NCBI GenBank assembly: GCA_963575745.1
Contig: CAUYUJ010019923.1
Coordinates: 47,501-111,500 of the forward strand
Direction: 5' to 3'
DNA from: Prorocentrum cordatum
Taxonomy: Eukaryota; Sar; Dinophyceae; Prorocentrales; Prorocentraceae
DNA length: 64,000 bases
Positions 49,489 to 58,735 of this stretch are shown piece by piece. The first letter of the stretch is position 1. Each line of letters begins with the position of its first letter. The notes below the pieces were generated by a model. The model saw nothing but the letters and a program-made list of their open reading frames with translations, had not been told where the DNA came from and did not search any database. A program made the translations under genes and the position numbers.

Positions 49489-52400
49489 CTAAGGCGGGCG
49501 GAGCGCCTGCCCGCTGGCGACGAGGAGGCCAGGTCGCCAGGGCTCTGCGAGAGGCACCCAGGTGGAGCCTTGAAGATACCTGCCCTGCGCGAGGCCTCGC
49601 AAAACTCGCGCGCCCCACGCACTGGGACGGAGGTTGCACTTCGCTCTGAAAGAGGCAGAGAGCGCGACGCCTCCGACGCCGCAGACGGCACAGATCATGC
49701 CTGTGGCCCCATTCCCGAGGTGGATGGGGAAGGCCAGATGGGAGGGATGCCCATCTCTCCTGAGAGCAGCGAGCGCCACGTCGGCTCGGGAGACGATGGG
49801 CGGCACAGCGACAGGAGGCGGCTCAACAGACAGGGCAGCATGGGCTTCGCGCACTCTGCGCGACTTGACGTGCAGACAGTCTAGGTCGGCCATCTTGCAG
49901 CCGATTCTGCCGACCCAAACCGTCAAAAACCTGAGCACCTTCGCCTGAGCGGCGTAGGCGTCACGATACAAAAGCGGGGCACGAGTGAATTCGGCAGCTT
50001 CCTTGGCAGTGGCATCGGCGAGCGAGTTGCCCACGCGCTGCCTGCAAGTGACGAAACCTCGCTCGAGGTCGGCCGCCGTGGTGTGGGCCTTGACTTTGCA
50101 CAACCGAAGAGCCTCCACCCCACCACGATCCTCAATCGCGGCCCACACCAGGCGCCAGAGATCTGCCCAAGCAGCTCTGGCCGAAAGACAGTGTAGCTTG
50201 CCACGCCTGAAGACTCCATCATGGACGAACTGCGAGTCGGTCCAAAACGTGGCACTTGGAAGAGCAAGCCGCAGAGCTCGGAAGAACGCCCAGAGCTCTA
50301 CGGCGTCGGTATCGTAGAGACCAGGAGGCAAGCCACCAGCCAGGACGGCGACAGAGACAGGCCTATCGTCGTGCAGGGCGACCACGGCCCATCCTAGACT
50401 ATGTGCCTCTGGTGGCAGGTGTCCGTCCAGGAGGCTGCCGTCCAAAAAGAGGTCTCCGTCCAGCAGACCAGGGTGCCCCTTGAGCCAAAGCTCGTCGGGA
50501 GGAACAGGGCGAGCAGGCGGAGGGGCAGGCAGCGGCAGCAGCAGCCTCTCAGCGAGAAGACGGACAAGGGGGTGCCCGAGGTTGTGAACCAAGGAGGTGG
50601 CCACGGCTGGAGTCTCCATCTGAAAGACTTCGGCGTGTCCAGGGCAGGCCAAATGCCTGTGGGCCAGGGTCCCTGGAGAATTAGAGCACAACTGACACTG
50701 GGAGATGGCAGACAAGCGATGCTCGGCTTGCTTGGCTTGAGGCCACTGACCACCGGCAACGACGGAAACGACGCAACCCCTCTCGTGGGCCTCAAGCCGT
50801 TGCATGCCAGAAAGCACAGGGGCGAGCATGGGGCCTCTGCCGAACTCTGGCACATTGAGATGCTCGGCAACTCGCTTCCAACACCAGCTCTGCACAATGC
50901 GCTCAAGATGCCGCGCGACGGCCCTGGGGCAGAGCTCAAGGAGCGAGAAGCGGCCAACGCACTCGTGCGAGAGAACTAAGCCGTCGAACGTAATGCCGAG
51001 ACGACGGGCGGAGGCAACACAACTAGTGAAAGGCCCTCGGATGGACCTCCAGGGCACAGAGGTGTTCTCAAGGGCCTGGTGAGCTCCGTCGAGGCCAGCG
51101 AGGATGAGCGGGATGGGCACCCAGGACTCCCACACAGCAGCAGCGAGGTGCAGGAGGGGAGCAGCACACAACTTGTAGGCAGGATCGACTTTTTTGACGC
51201 CAGCCATGTGCAAAAGAAGCGTAACAGAGCGTCCATCCAGCTTCTGTGACTGAACGCTGGCCTGCAGGAATCGCGCCTCGCGCAGCTCGGTGTCGGTCGT
51301 CCCCATCACCCCCGACCCATAGGAGGTGGAGGCCTGGACGGCCGCACGGACCATGTTGTGGAGAGCTCGCCTTCGGAGCTGTCCCGCCAGCGATGTTATC
51401 TTTCTCTGTCGTGCCACCGCTGCCGTGCGGCGGCCACGCTTGGTGACTCGACGAATTACACCACCTGCAGCATAATCAACGCCTAGATTGCGCTCGCTCT
51501 GTACTGGGAGAACCTGCAGAGGGCGAAGGACGGAGGCGAGCCGCCTCCGCAGCCGAACGTGTGAAGCGAGCAGCCGACTCTTAGGGCGGCTCACGGGAAG
51601 ATGCGCGGCCTGCAGCTCGTGGTGAAGCATGGTGGTGGCTCGATCAAGACACTGGTGGACTCGATCCTCCGAACCAACCTTGTGCAGCGCAAAGTCGTCT
51701 ACCACCACTCCAAGCTGCACTTCTTCTGCAGTCTGGCGGGGGAACGCCGCCTGGACGGCATCGAGCGGAGCCAAGACGACCATCTGCAGGCACAGAGTGG
51801 CGAACTGACAGCCAGCCAAGACGGCTTGCTGCGTACAGATCGGTGCGGAGTTCATCCCTGCATACTCTAGCACCCTAGGTGCTCTGTAAAGTGCAATCAG
51901 CAGCCGCAGCTGTCTCAGTGGAAAGTTGGAGCGACGTGCCGCCTCCAGCAGCACGCCGTGTCGGATATTCTCGAACGCCTTGCGGAGGTCGAGCAACACT
52001 GTGCCCGCCGTGAGATTGCGCCCGACGGCCCACTCCGCAGTGGCAGCCTGGATCCACACGAGGCGCTCCGACCCCCTCCCCGACGTCGACCACCAGAAAT
52101 CCCGAAAGTTCTCTTGCTGCCACTGCTGGAGAAGGGGACGCCGCAGGCGCCCCTGGACGCGCGCACAGATGTGCAGCAGCGCAATTGGGCGAAGCCCGCC
52201 TGCGCGCTTCATGAGAAAAACTATATTGGTCCACATGCGTGGCCAAGTGAATGAACCTTCGATGGCTAGCAACAGCTGTCTAAAGCACTCGAGGCCTGCG
52301 TCGCTGAGCTCATCGAGCTGGCGAGGACTGATCTGATCGAAGCCGGCTCCGCTGGCTGGCTTGAAAGAGCGCAAGCAAGCGCGAAGGTCAGCTAGAGAGA

Positions 52401-53934
52401 AGTCTGGCAGCGGCGGCCCCATGTCCTGGGGCCAGCACAGAGAATCCTCCAACTCCCCCACACACCAGTACCGACTCCACTCCTCCGCTAACAGGCGCAT
52501 CTCCTGCTCCTGAGAGGCGGGCGCGCTACGAGGCGCCCCCTCCTCGTCAAAGGACGGGCTGGAGTGCCAGGGAACAACAGGCTTGGAGAGTGAGAAAAGC
52601 GCGCCACCACCGGCAGCACTGTGCTTGCGGACCCAATCTCGCCACTCCTGATCACGACGCTTTTCGCCGATCCTCTGGCGATGGGCAGCGAGATCTCGCG
52701 CCTCGTGCGCGAGGAAACTAGCAAGGCCCCAGTCCACGTCAGCGGCTACATAAAGAAGACCCAACCACGGCCCCACAAGGGCCAAGGGCAGGGAGCCCGC
52801 GGAGTGCCGTAGCCGCCGACACGCACTGAGGGTCGAAACTCGCTCACAGAGTTTCTGACAGTGAGAGAGCTCCTGCAAGACCTGACTGAGCGCACGAAAC
52901 CAGACAGCGGCGTTGGAAGTGCGAGGAAAGGGCAGCTGCCTGGGCGGGGGAGGCCTGCGCCTCTGCACGCGCAGCTCACGCGCGCGCCCGATGTAGGGGT
53001 TGCTGTCGTTACCGTCGATCTGGTATATCTCGAGGAACTCCTGCTCCATGACACTTGCGAAGCTCTGCCAGATGGTGTCGGGGTCTGAGCCGTCGTCGAT
53101 GAGGGTCTGAACCGACTCCCAGCGGTCAGAGGGGAGATAGCAGCCGTGAGGACGAAGCCGAGGAAACATTCTGGGCACCCGAACGTGTGGCAGCTGGACC
53201 TCCACGCGGCTGGACTTGAGCTCGATCTGCACAGGCTTGTGGTCCTTGGTGCCCACGGCGGTAAGCAGGCGGACGCTGGAGCCGTAGTGCAGCCCGCGGG
53301 AGACGACGAACCAATCCAGCGTGCGGGACGCTCCACGAACACAAGTAGCCAACGTCGGAGCCACAATGTCAGCGCCAAGTGTGTCAGTCCATCCTGTGCT
53401 GAGCACCTCCTCTGGCGTGAGGTTCCAGTCACCCGAGACCACGAAGGGCATACCATACCGATGCAGAATGCCTCCAAGCAACGTGAGAAGGTGCCAGTTC
53501 TGAGCCGAGACGCCCTGCGAGTCATGCAAGTAGACGTTGGCCCAGAGAATGCCACCAGGCCGAAGGGCGGAAAGATGAAGAAGACTGACTCGCGCCTCGG
53601 CCACACAGAAACTCTGCTCAGGCAGCTCAGCCATGCCGAAACTGCGTCGCACCATCTGGAAGAGACCTCCAGTGGTGCCCCCTGCTGGGGTAGTCTGGGC
53701 CGCAAGCCCTTTGGCCGACCACCCCAGCTGCCGAAGACGGGCCTCCCAAGCTTGTACCTGGGCGAAGTGGTGCTCCTGAACAGCCAAGGCATCGCCGTTG
53801 AGGACGTCCTGGCAGTCGAGCACACATTCCAAGCCTGCACGGCCAGTCACGTTGGCCGTGGTGATGCGAAAGATAGTGTTAAAGCTTCTGCTGGCCAGCA
53901 ACCTCTGAAGAGGCGGTGCGGGCCTTCTTGACAT
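49489..53934 (-). CDS. LINE ORF2: endonuclease-reverse transcriptase-RNase H
   Basis: 1481 residues from the ATG at 53934 (MSRRPAPPLQRLL). The open frame extends upstream to 54930, but that part only shadows ORF1. Residues about 20-240 are an AP-type endonuclease: TTANVTG, VQEHH (about 52-56), GDWN (about 168-171), LDWFVVS and KDHKPV (about 229-234). The reverse transcriptase spans roughly 560-850: motif A LLDLRKAF (Asp649) and catalytic VVVDDF (Asp746, Asp747). A CQLC...HRH..C zinc-knuckle-like motif lies near 1079-1100. RNase H spans about 1160-1320 with Asp1165 (FLDGS), Glu1213 (VELWA), Asp1233 (WTDSQ) and Asp1307 (LADAT), the full DEDD set. A Cys pair (ICAVC) follows near the C-terminus. 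Its start overlaps ORF1 by 56 nt in another frame, so translation probably needs reinitiation or frameshifting. It nicks the target and primes reverse transcription there. Confidence 0.9.
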   Translation of the reverse strand: MSRRPAPPLQRLLASRSFNTIFRITTANVTGRAGLECVLDCQDVLNGDALAVQEHHFAQVQAWEARLRQLGWSAKGLAAQTTPAGGTTGGLFQMVRRSFGMAELPEQSFCVAEARVSLLHLSALRPGGILWANVYLHDSQGVSAQNWHLLTLLGGILHRYGMPFVVSGDWNLTPEEVLSTGWTDTLGADIVAPTLATCVRGASRTLDWFVVSRGLHYGSSVRLLTAVGTKDHKPVQIELKSSRVEVQLPHVRVPRMFPRLRPHGCYLPSDRWESVQTLIDDGSDPDTIWQSFASVMEQEFLEIYQIDGNDSNPYIGRARELRVQRRRPPPPRQLPFPRTSNAAVWFRALSQVLQELSHCQKLCERVSTLSACRRLRHSAGSLPLALVGPWLGLLYVAADVDWGLASFLAHEARDLAAHRQRIGEKRRDQEWRDWVRKHSAAGGGALFSLSKPVVPWHSSPSFDEEGAPRSAPASQEQEMRLLAEEWSRYWCVGELEDSLCWPQDMGPPLPDFSLADLRACLRSFKPASGAGFDQISPRQLDELSDAGLECFRQLLLAIEGSFTWPRMWTNIVFLMKRAGGLRPIALLHICARVQGRLRRPLLQQWQQENFRDFWWSTSGRGSERLVWIQAATAEWAVGRNLTAGTVLLDLRKAFENIRHGVLLEAARRSNFPLRQLRLLIALYRAPRVLEYAGMNSAPICTQQAVLAGCQFATLCLQMVVLAPLDAVQAAFPRQTAEEVQLGVVVDDFALHKVGSEDRVHQCLDRATTMLHHELQAAHLPVSRPKSRLLASHVRLRRRLASVLRPLQVLPVQSERNLGVDYAAGGVIRRVTKRGRRTAAVARQRKITSLAGQLRRRALHNMVRAAVQASTSYGSGVMGTTDTELREARFLQASVQSQKLDGRSVTLLLHMAGVKKVDPAYKLCAAPLLHLAAAVWESWVPIPLILAGLDGAHQALENTSVPWRSIRGPFTSCVASARRLGITFDGLVLSHECVGRFSLLELCPRAVARHLERIVQSWCWKRVAEHLNVPEFGRGPMLAPVLSGMQRLEAHERGCVVSVVAGGQWPQAKQAEHRLSAISQCQLCSNSPGTLAHRHLACPGHAEVFQMETPAVATSLVHNLGHPLVRLLAERLLLPLPAPPPARPVPPDELWLKGHPGLLDGDLFLDGSLLDGHLPPEAHSLGWAVVALHDDRPVSVAVLAGGLPPGLYDTDAVELWAFFRALRLALPSATFWTDSQFVHDGVFRRGKLHCLSARAAWADLWRLVWAAIEDRGGVEALRLCKVKAHTTAADLERGFVTCRQRVGNSLADATAKEAAEFTRAPLLYRDAYAAQAKVLRFLTVWVGRIGCKMADLDCLHVKSRRVREAHAALSVEPPPVAVPPIVSRADVALAALRRDGHPSHLAFPIHLGNGATGMICAVCGVGGVALSASFRAKCNLRPSAWGARVLRGLAQGRYLQGSTWVPLAEPWRPGLLVASGQALRPP

Positions 53935-54979
53935 GATGTTCTTGCATCTGCTTGACCAAAGATTCGAAAGCTTCTCTGGGTATCTTCTTGGCAGCGGAGA
54001 CTCTTTGCTCGTCATCAGCAGCTCCAGCAACGCCACCTTGCGGCTCGACGAAGGTGGAGAAGAAATCGCCACTGGGGTCCGTGAAGTAGCTCCAGTCAGG
54101 TGCCGCAGCCATGGGCACATCAGCGTCGCTAGCAGCATCACTGCCGCCGCCCGCATCAACGCCAGCCGCCTCTGAGGCTGCTGCTGCTGCCGCTGCTGGT
54201 GGGGGCTCTGCAGGGAGCTTGTCGCGGAGCATCTTGACCAGCGCGGTGAGGCGCCTTGCCTCCTCGTCGACGCCAGCCGTGGCCTGCACCGCCGCGACCA
54301 GAGCCTCGATCTGCTTGCAGGCCTCGCTCGCCGACACCGGCGGCGCCGCACCGCCCTGCGGAGCCATGGCGCTGTACGCCGCGGCGGCACGGGCGGCGGC
54401 GGCCTCGCGCTGCGCCGTGAGGTCCGCGAGGGTGGCGCGGCAGTCGAGGACATGCTGCATGGCCTTGGCTGCCTGGCCCGTGGCTCTGTCCAGCTTGGCC
54501 TGAGCCTGGGCGACCTGCTGCTGCAGCACATCGGCGTCGAGGCGGGCCGCGCGTGCCGCAGTCTGGGGCTCCCCGTGGTCGAGGGCACGCTTGTTGGCCA
54601 CCCTCGCACGAGCCTTGGCCGACAAGTCGCCAGCGACGGCTGCGAAGTCCTCCTCCGACATGCGAGCGTAGGCAGCAACCTGGGCGTCGGAGAGCGGTGG
54701 CGCCGCAGGCTTCTGAGGAGCACGCGGGGGCCCCTGCACCCAAGCACCGCGGGGCTTCGGGGCAGCCTGCCGCGGGGCCGACAGACCAGGGAGACGTCCT
54801 GGTTGCCAGCCGCATTTGTAACAACTCGATCGGGATGCATAGTTGTGCTGAAAGCCACACCTCTTGTTCCCGCACGCCCAGCGAGAGAAATCTCCCATGG
54901 AGGGGGGGCGGATGTGCTGTGATATGGCAAACAGTGAGGGCTGAAACCTCAGTACACGTGTAAGCAGTGAGGGCCGCAA
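53879..54979 (-). CDS. LINE ORF1: zinc-finger/coiled-coil RNA-binding protein
   Basis: 366 codons from the first ATG (54979), or 339 from MGDFSRW at 54898. The second start fits the domain better because the finger follows immediately. The finger W-A-C-x4-C-x4-N-x6-C-x2-C (WACGNKRCGFQHN...CYKC) is RanBP2-like, a type that binds single-stranded RNA. A Pro-rich linker follows, then an Ala/Gln/Arg heptad-like region (DADVLQQQVAQAQAKLDRA onward, roughly 60 residues) expected to form a coiled coil. The C-terminal third is Ala/Asp-rich and ends KKARTASSEVAGQQKL. LINE ORF1 proteins usually package element RNA and act as chaperones; that role is inferred. It is the first ORF after the spliced leader, 43 nt downstream of it. 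Confidence 0.8.
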   Translation of the reverse strand: MRPSLLTRVLRFQPSLFAISQHIRPPSMGDFSRWACGNKRCGFQHNYASRSSCYKCGWQPGRLPGLSAPRQAAPKPRGAWVQGPPRAPQKPAAPPLSDAQVAAYARMSEEDFAAVAGDLSAKARARVANKRALDHGEPQTAARAARLDADVLQQQVAQAQAKLDRATGQAAKAMQHVLDCRATLADLTAQREAAAARAAAAYSAMAPQGGAAPPVSASEACKQIEALVAAVQATAGVDEEARRLTALVKMLRDKLPAEPPPAAAAAAASEAAGVDAGGGSDAASDADVPMAAAPDWSYFTDPSGDFFSTFVEPQGGVAGAADDEQRVSAAKKIPREAFESLVKQMQEHHVKKARTASSEVAGQQKL

Positions 54980-55022
54980 ACCCCTCGCACCAAACCCAAG
55001 CCTCAGAGCCTCCTGCTACGGA

Positions 55023-55043
55023 CTTGAGCCAAAATGGCTACGG
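55023..55043 (-). promoter_or_regulatory. Dinoflagellate spliced leader (DinoSL), complete
   Basis: On the minus strand it begins CCGTAGCCATTTTGG and ends CTCAAG, identical to the 21 conserved nucleotides of DinoSL. The variable first base of the leader is not retained; the preceding base belongs to the target duplication. It is not an SL RNA gene, because no donor GT follows (next bases are TCCGTAGC) and there is no tandem array. Confidence 0.93.
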
Positions 55044-55057
55044 GTCCTATTCCTCCT
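55044..55057. repeat. Target-site duplication (14 bp), 5' side
   Basis: GTCCTATTCCTCCT, identical to 49322-49335 and directly abutting the first base of the spliced leader. Confidence 0.85.
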
Positions 55058-55335
55058 CCTCCTCCTCCTCCTCCTCCTCCTCCCGCCTCCGCCTCTCCTC
55101 CTCCTCCTCCTCCTTCCTCCTTCCTTCTCCTTCCTCCTCCCTCCTTCTCCTCCTTCTCCTCCCTCCTCCTCCTTTCCTCCTCCTCCTCCTCTCCTCCCCT
55201 CCTCCTCATCCTCTCCCTTCTCTCTCCTCCTCTTCCTCATCCTCCTCCTCCCTCCTTCCTCGTCCCTCCTCCTCCTCCTCCCTCCTCCTCCTCCTCCTCC
55301 TCCTCCTCCTCCTCCACCTCCTCCTCCGCCTTTCC
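55058..55335 (+). repeat. CCT tract, right part of the interrupted target
   Basis: About 280 nt of CTC/TCC triplets with TTCTCC variants; continues the tract that ends at 49335. Confidence 0.9.
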
Positions 55336-55345
55336 TCCAGCCCAC

Positions 55346-55620
55346 GAAGCCCGAGTCAGGAGCAGCCCAGTGGAAGTCGGGCGGACGAGCAAAAGAAGGC
55401 AGGCCCTCACTCCGGCCCCGCGGGGGGCGGTTCTCCGGGGGAGCAGGCGCACGGGGGCGAGGGGGGTGGTGGTGGTGGACAACAGGCCCAGCACCGAGTC
55501 GGGAGCAGCCCGCAAAGTCGGGCGGACGAGCAAAAGAAGACAGGCCCGCACTCCGGCCCCGCGGGGCGGAACTCGCTGGCAAGGCAGGCGCACGGGGCAG
55601 GCGATTTCCCCCGCATGCGC
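55346..55620 (+). repeat. 139-bp tandem duplication
   Basis: Units from 55346 and 55485 share GAGCAGCCC, AGTCGGGCGGACGAGCAAAA, CTCCGGCCCCGCGGGG and CAGGCGCACGGG. Confidence 0.85.
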
Positions 55621-55719
55621 AAAAGGCTAAGTTTTATCACCGCGCGTGCACGTTCAACAGAGGATTTCTGCGTGGATTTCTGCGAGAATTTCTGCCCGAA
55701 GCGGCGAGCGAAAAACCAA

Positions 55720-55781
55720 GTGAATTTCGCGTGGATTTTTTGGGGTCTGCATTCCTGGCCAAAAAATCCGCGCAAATTCAC
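55720..55781. repeat. Hairpin, about 23-bp arms
   Basis: 55720-55743 (GTGAATTTCGCGTGGATTTT onward) pairs with 55759-55781 with one or two mismatches and a 15-nt loop. Lies in a lower-GC stretch with GGATTTCTGCG repeats. Confidence 0.75.
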
Positions 55782-56330
55782 CTCGAAATCCGGACCGAAA
55801 TTCTCCAGTGCACTCCGGTTTCCGAACGAAATCCGCTCTGCGGTGTTGGCACGATGACTCCTCTAACCCATTCCAAGTGCCAGGTAGTAACGCGCCAATC
55901 TGCCATAAACAAATCGTACCGAGCGCGTTAATGTCACCCCGGACGTCGCCGTGCCAACATCTTTTCGGCCTGCTGGTCCCAACGTCTTTGTGATTGATTT
56001 TACAATTCTACAGGACACCCCAACGAACTCCAAGGTGGCCCAAGAAGCTCCCAATAGTGCCCCAGGGCTGACCAGGAGGCCCGAGGAAGGACCCCGAAAC
56101 GGCCCAAGTGGCATACAAGAGGGCAAGAGGGGAAACACGAACTGACATTTCGAGCCTTTGGCCCCAAGCGGTCCCCAAGAAGCCCTCAGCACGCCCCGAG
56201 AGGCCACCAGGAGGCCCCCAGAACGTCTAAAACCCTTCCAAAAGCCCACCGAAACGGTTCCCAAGAGACCGCAAATTCATCCAAGAGGACTCTAAACCAC
56301 AACCGAGTCACGGTGGCGTGATGGGACGGA
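55782..56330. other. Unassigned, then short minisatellite block
   Basis: 55860-56010 is lower GC without a gene. 56020-56290 is GGCCCAAGAAGC-type minisatellite in the opposite orientation to the blocks of zone 1. Confidence 0.45.
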
Positions 56331-57000
56331 GGCCTCTATGTGTATATACTTGAACACACATGAACGCATGCAAGCACTACATATATACGCAGATATCTGT
56401 ATACATGCGTGCATACATATATGTATATATTCACGCATAAGCACTGTACGCATGTGTATGTATACGTGCATTGACATATGTATACTTATAATTTTGCCTA
56501 TCCAGGCACAACATGCATGCATCCACGCATGCACTACATTACGTTACAGTGCATGACATTACCAAGCATTACATCACAAACTACTACACTACATTACATT
56601 ACATGGCTTTGCATGACATTATACTACATTGCAAAACACCCCACTACATTACATTGCATTACATTACTGTTACATTGCATTTGGTCACTTTGCATGAAAG
56701 TGCACTACCCTGCACTAAATTACACTACGTTGCATCACACTGCACGACACAGTATGTCATACATCACATCGCAGCGCATCGCACTCAAATACAATGCATT
56801 ACATTGGTTCAAATACAGCACATGGCATTTCACTCCACTACGCTACCCTGCGCTAGTCGACATACATGCAACACTCCATACATGTATATACACGAACTGG
56901 CATCCGTACATACATGCATGCCTGCATACAAACACATACACAACTGCACACACACACGCACACACATGTTTATGTGTATATATATATATATATATCATAC
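56331..57000 (+). repeat. AT-rich simple-sequence region
   Basis: ATACATGCAT-type repeats (56331-56520), CATTACATTACA pentamer/heptamer repeats (56525-56800), CACACACGCA and TATATATA tracts (56940-56995). Confidence 0.85.
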
Positions 57001-57009
57001 AACACACCG

Positions 57010-57330
57010 CACCCCCAAGGCTCGGTACTTCTGGTTACCAGCAGCCTGGGCCCCCCGACCCTTTCCCTACAACCGCATTGTCGTCCCGAGCCGCTCGACG
57101 GTAGCCGCGGGGCCCGAAGTCGGCCCCTGGAGGCCGAGAGTGCCGACGATATCCTCGGGCCTCTTGAGGTCTAACTAGGTACCCTGACATCCGACGTCGT
57201 GATGCTGTTCGCAGCGCAGCTCCCCAGCGGTCTGGACCCCTCCCCGAGGGCCAAGGGCCATCTCTTCACCACGAGTCGTTCTTGCACGGCCCCCGGGGCC
57301 CCGCCAGGGCCCCCACAGGCGCCGAACATT
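57010..57330 (+). repeat. DR1 copies 7 and 8 (diverged, tandem)
   Basis: First: GGCCCCCCGACCCTTTCCCT, CGGGGCCCGAAGTCGGCCCC, AGGCCGAGAGTG. Second: GACATCCGACGTCGTGATG, TTCACCACGAGTCGTTCTTG, ACGGCCCCCGGGGCCCCGCC. Confidence 0.65.
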
Positions 57331-57332
57331 GG

Positions 57333-57528
57333 AGGCCAGGAAATTGGCACCAACACCAACACAGGGGGTTGCATCCATAGGGGGAAGATGATCCTAGATT
57401 TCGGCGTTGGTGGTAATATTTCGGACACCCTGGAAGCCAGAATATCACCACCATCACCGAGATCGGGATCTTCTTCCCTCGGTGGAAGCACACCGCCGAT
57501 ATTGATGTTGGTGTCAATCTCTAGGCCT
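57333..57528. mobile_element. MITE-4: long terminal inverted repeats
   Basis: The left arm 57333-57420 and right arm 57439-57528 are imperfect reverse complements over nearly 90 bp (AGGCC, ACACCAACA, GGGAAGA, GATC, CGG, TGGTGG, ATATT in matching order). The central spacer is only about 18 nt. Confidence 0.65.
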
Positions 57529-57735
57529 GCGAGAACACTGCAAAAAAACAGGCTCGCGTCGTGAGTCGCTCGCGACGCGAGGCTGCCAGCTCTCCCGCAC
57601 CATCCTCGGGCCTCCGGTGGCCGTTTCGGGCCGGGCGCCCTCGCCGCGGCGCAGCTGCTGGGAGGCATCCCTCAGGGAGCACTAAAGCGGGTACTCCAGA
57701 TTTCGTAATAAAGGGAGGGGGGTCTCATTTCGGGG
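57529..57735. other. Unassigned
   Basis: GC-rich; ends in TTTCGTAATAAAGGGAGGGG, which recurs inverted at about 58030-58060 (CCCTCCCTTTTATTATGAAA), bracketing the next minisatellite block. Confidence 0.45.
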
Positions 57736-57960
57736 GGGGTCTCTTCCAGGACGGCCCACGAGGGCCCCAAGACGGCCCTAGAGGGCCCCAAGGCGGCCCA
57801 AGAGGGCCCCAAGAGGCCCCCAGGAGAGCCCCAAGAGAGCCCCAAGAGTGCAACAATAATGCCCAAGAGGCCCCCCAGACAGCCCCAGACGGCCCGTGAT
57901 CCCCAAGACAGGCCTCGCAGAGACCAAAAGGGTACGAAGTTGGGCCCAAAGGGCCCCACG
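57736..57960. repeat. Minisatellite block, opposite orientation
   Basis: GGCCCCAAGACGGCCCTAGA-type units. Flanked by the inverted AAAGGGAGGGG segments noted at 57529-57735. Confidence 0.65.
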
Positions 57961-58735
57961 AGGACCCCTGACGGGGCCTCGGTGGCGGGGAGGTCTGAAA
58001 TGGCTTGTCTTGGAGAGTCCAGACCCCCTCCCTTTTATTATGAAATCTGAAGTAACAGACCCACCATGGGATCCAGGTGGAAAAACTGCAACGACCAGAA
58101 CAAACAAATGCACTGTATGCTTCTGCAACGCAGAAACAAATATGCACTGCCATGTGTTGGCAACTAGTTGTGGACAAAAACTGCAAATAAGCCCCACAGA
58201 CCGTGTAACAGAGGGCCCGAAACAAAAAGTTGCAGTGCAGCAGCCGAGGACGTGCAACGCAGCCAGCATGTGGAAGGTGCTGCATCGAACGCGAACGCCA
58301 CAAAAAACTGCACTGCAACAAGAGGGCCATTTGATGCCTCAAACCGGCCGTTTCCTGTTACCCCGTCTGCTGTTACCCCGTCTCTGGCTCCCTGAATCCC
58401 CAGGCGAGACGAGCCTCCGGGGCCGCGCGAGGACGTCCGAAAGAGGCCTCCGCCTCGGAGGCCCTTCCGCGCTCCGAGAGGGACGGCCTCCGGGCGGCCC
58501 CGGGGGAACGCCCTCGCCGAGGCGCAGCAGCTGCTCGGCAGCATCCCGACGCGAGGCGTGCCTCCGGGCCCGCGAGGCCGTCCGAGAGAAGCCTCCGCCT
58601 CGGAGTCCCCCTCGCGCGCGCGCGCGCCGAGGCGGCGACGCTTTTCCGGCGGCAGGTCTCGGAGCAGCCGCCGCAGCAGCTGGGCCTGCTCCTTTCCGGT
58701 GGCAACTCATGGGAGCCTCCCACACCATCTTGCCG
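57961..58735. other. Unassigned; GC-rich with short repeats
   Basis: 58060-58330 is lower GC and seems single-copy. 58380-58690 has two related GC-rich segments (GGCGAGACGAGCCTCCGGG, GACGCGAGGCGTGCCTCCGG; AGGCGCAGCAGCTGC). No gene recognised. Confidence 0.35.

Larger units (their letters stand above)
49336..55043 (-). mobile_element. Full-length non-LTR retrotransposon with DinoSL 5' end
   Basis: A 5708-bp LINE. In minus-strand order: spliced-leader sequence (55043-55023), short leader, ORF1 (zinc finger, coiled coil), ORF2 (endonuclease, reverse transcriptase, RNase H) and a 153-nt 3' UTR with a hairpin (49429-49459). No poly-A or simple-repeat tail is visible at the 3' junction, whose last bases on the minus strand are CAGCACGTGCGC. 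A perfect 14-bp direct repeat abuts both ends. All catalytic residues checked are present and neither ORF has a premature stop, so the copy looks young and possibly competent. An encoded RNase H after the RT suggests the I/LOA/Tad-type assemblage, by domain order only. Confidence 0.9.

Noticed and set aside
53935-54930. N-terminal 332 codons of the 1813-codon open frame
   Set aside because: This stretch is Arg/Pro/Ser-rich shadow of ORF1 in another frame; recognisable endonuclease sequence starts only after the ATG at 53934.
55023-55043. SL RNA gene
   Set aside because: No GT donor follows the leader on the minus strand, there is no intron-like remainder, and the sequence abuts a target duplication. 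It is an incorporated leader.
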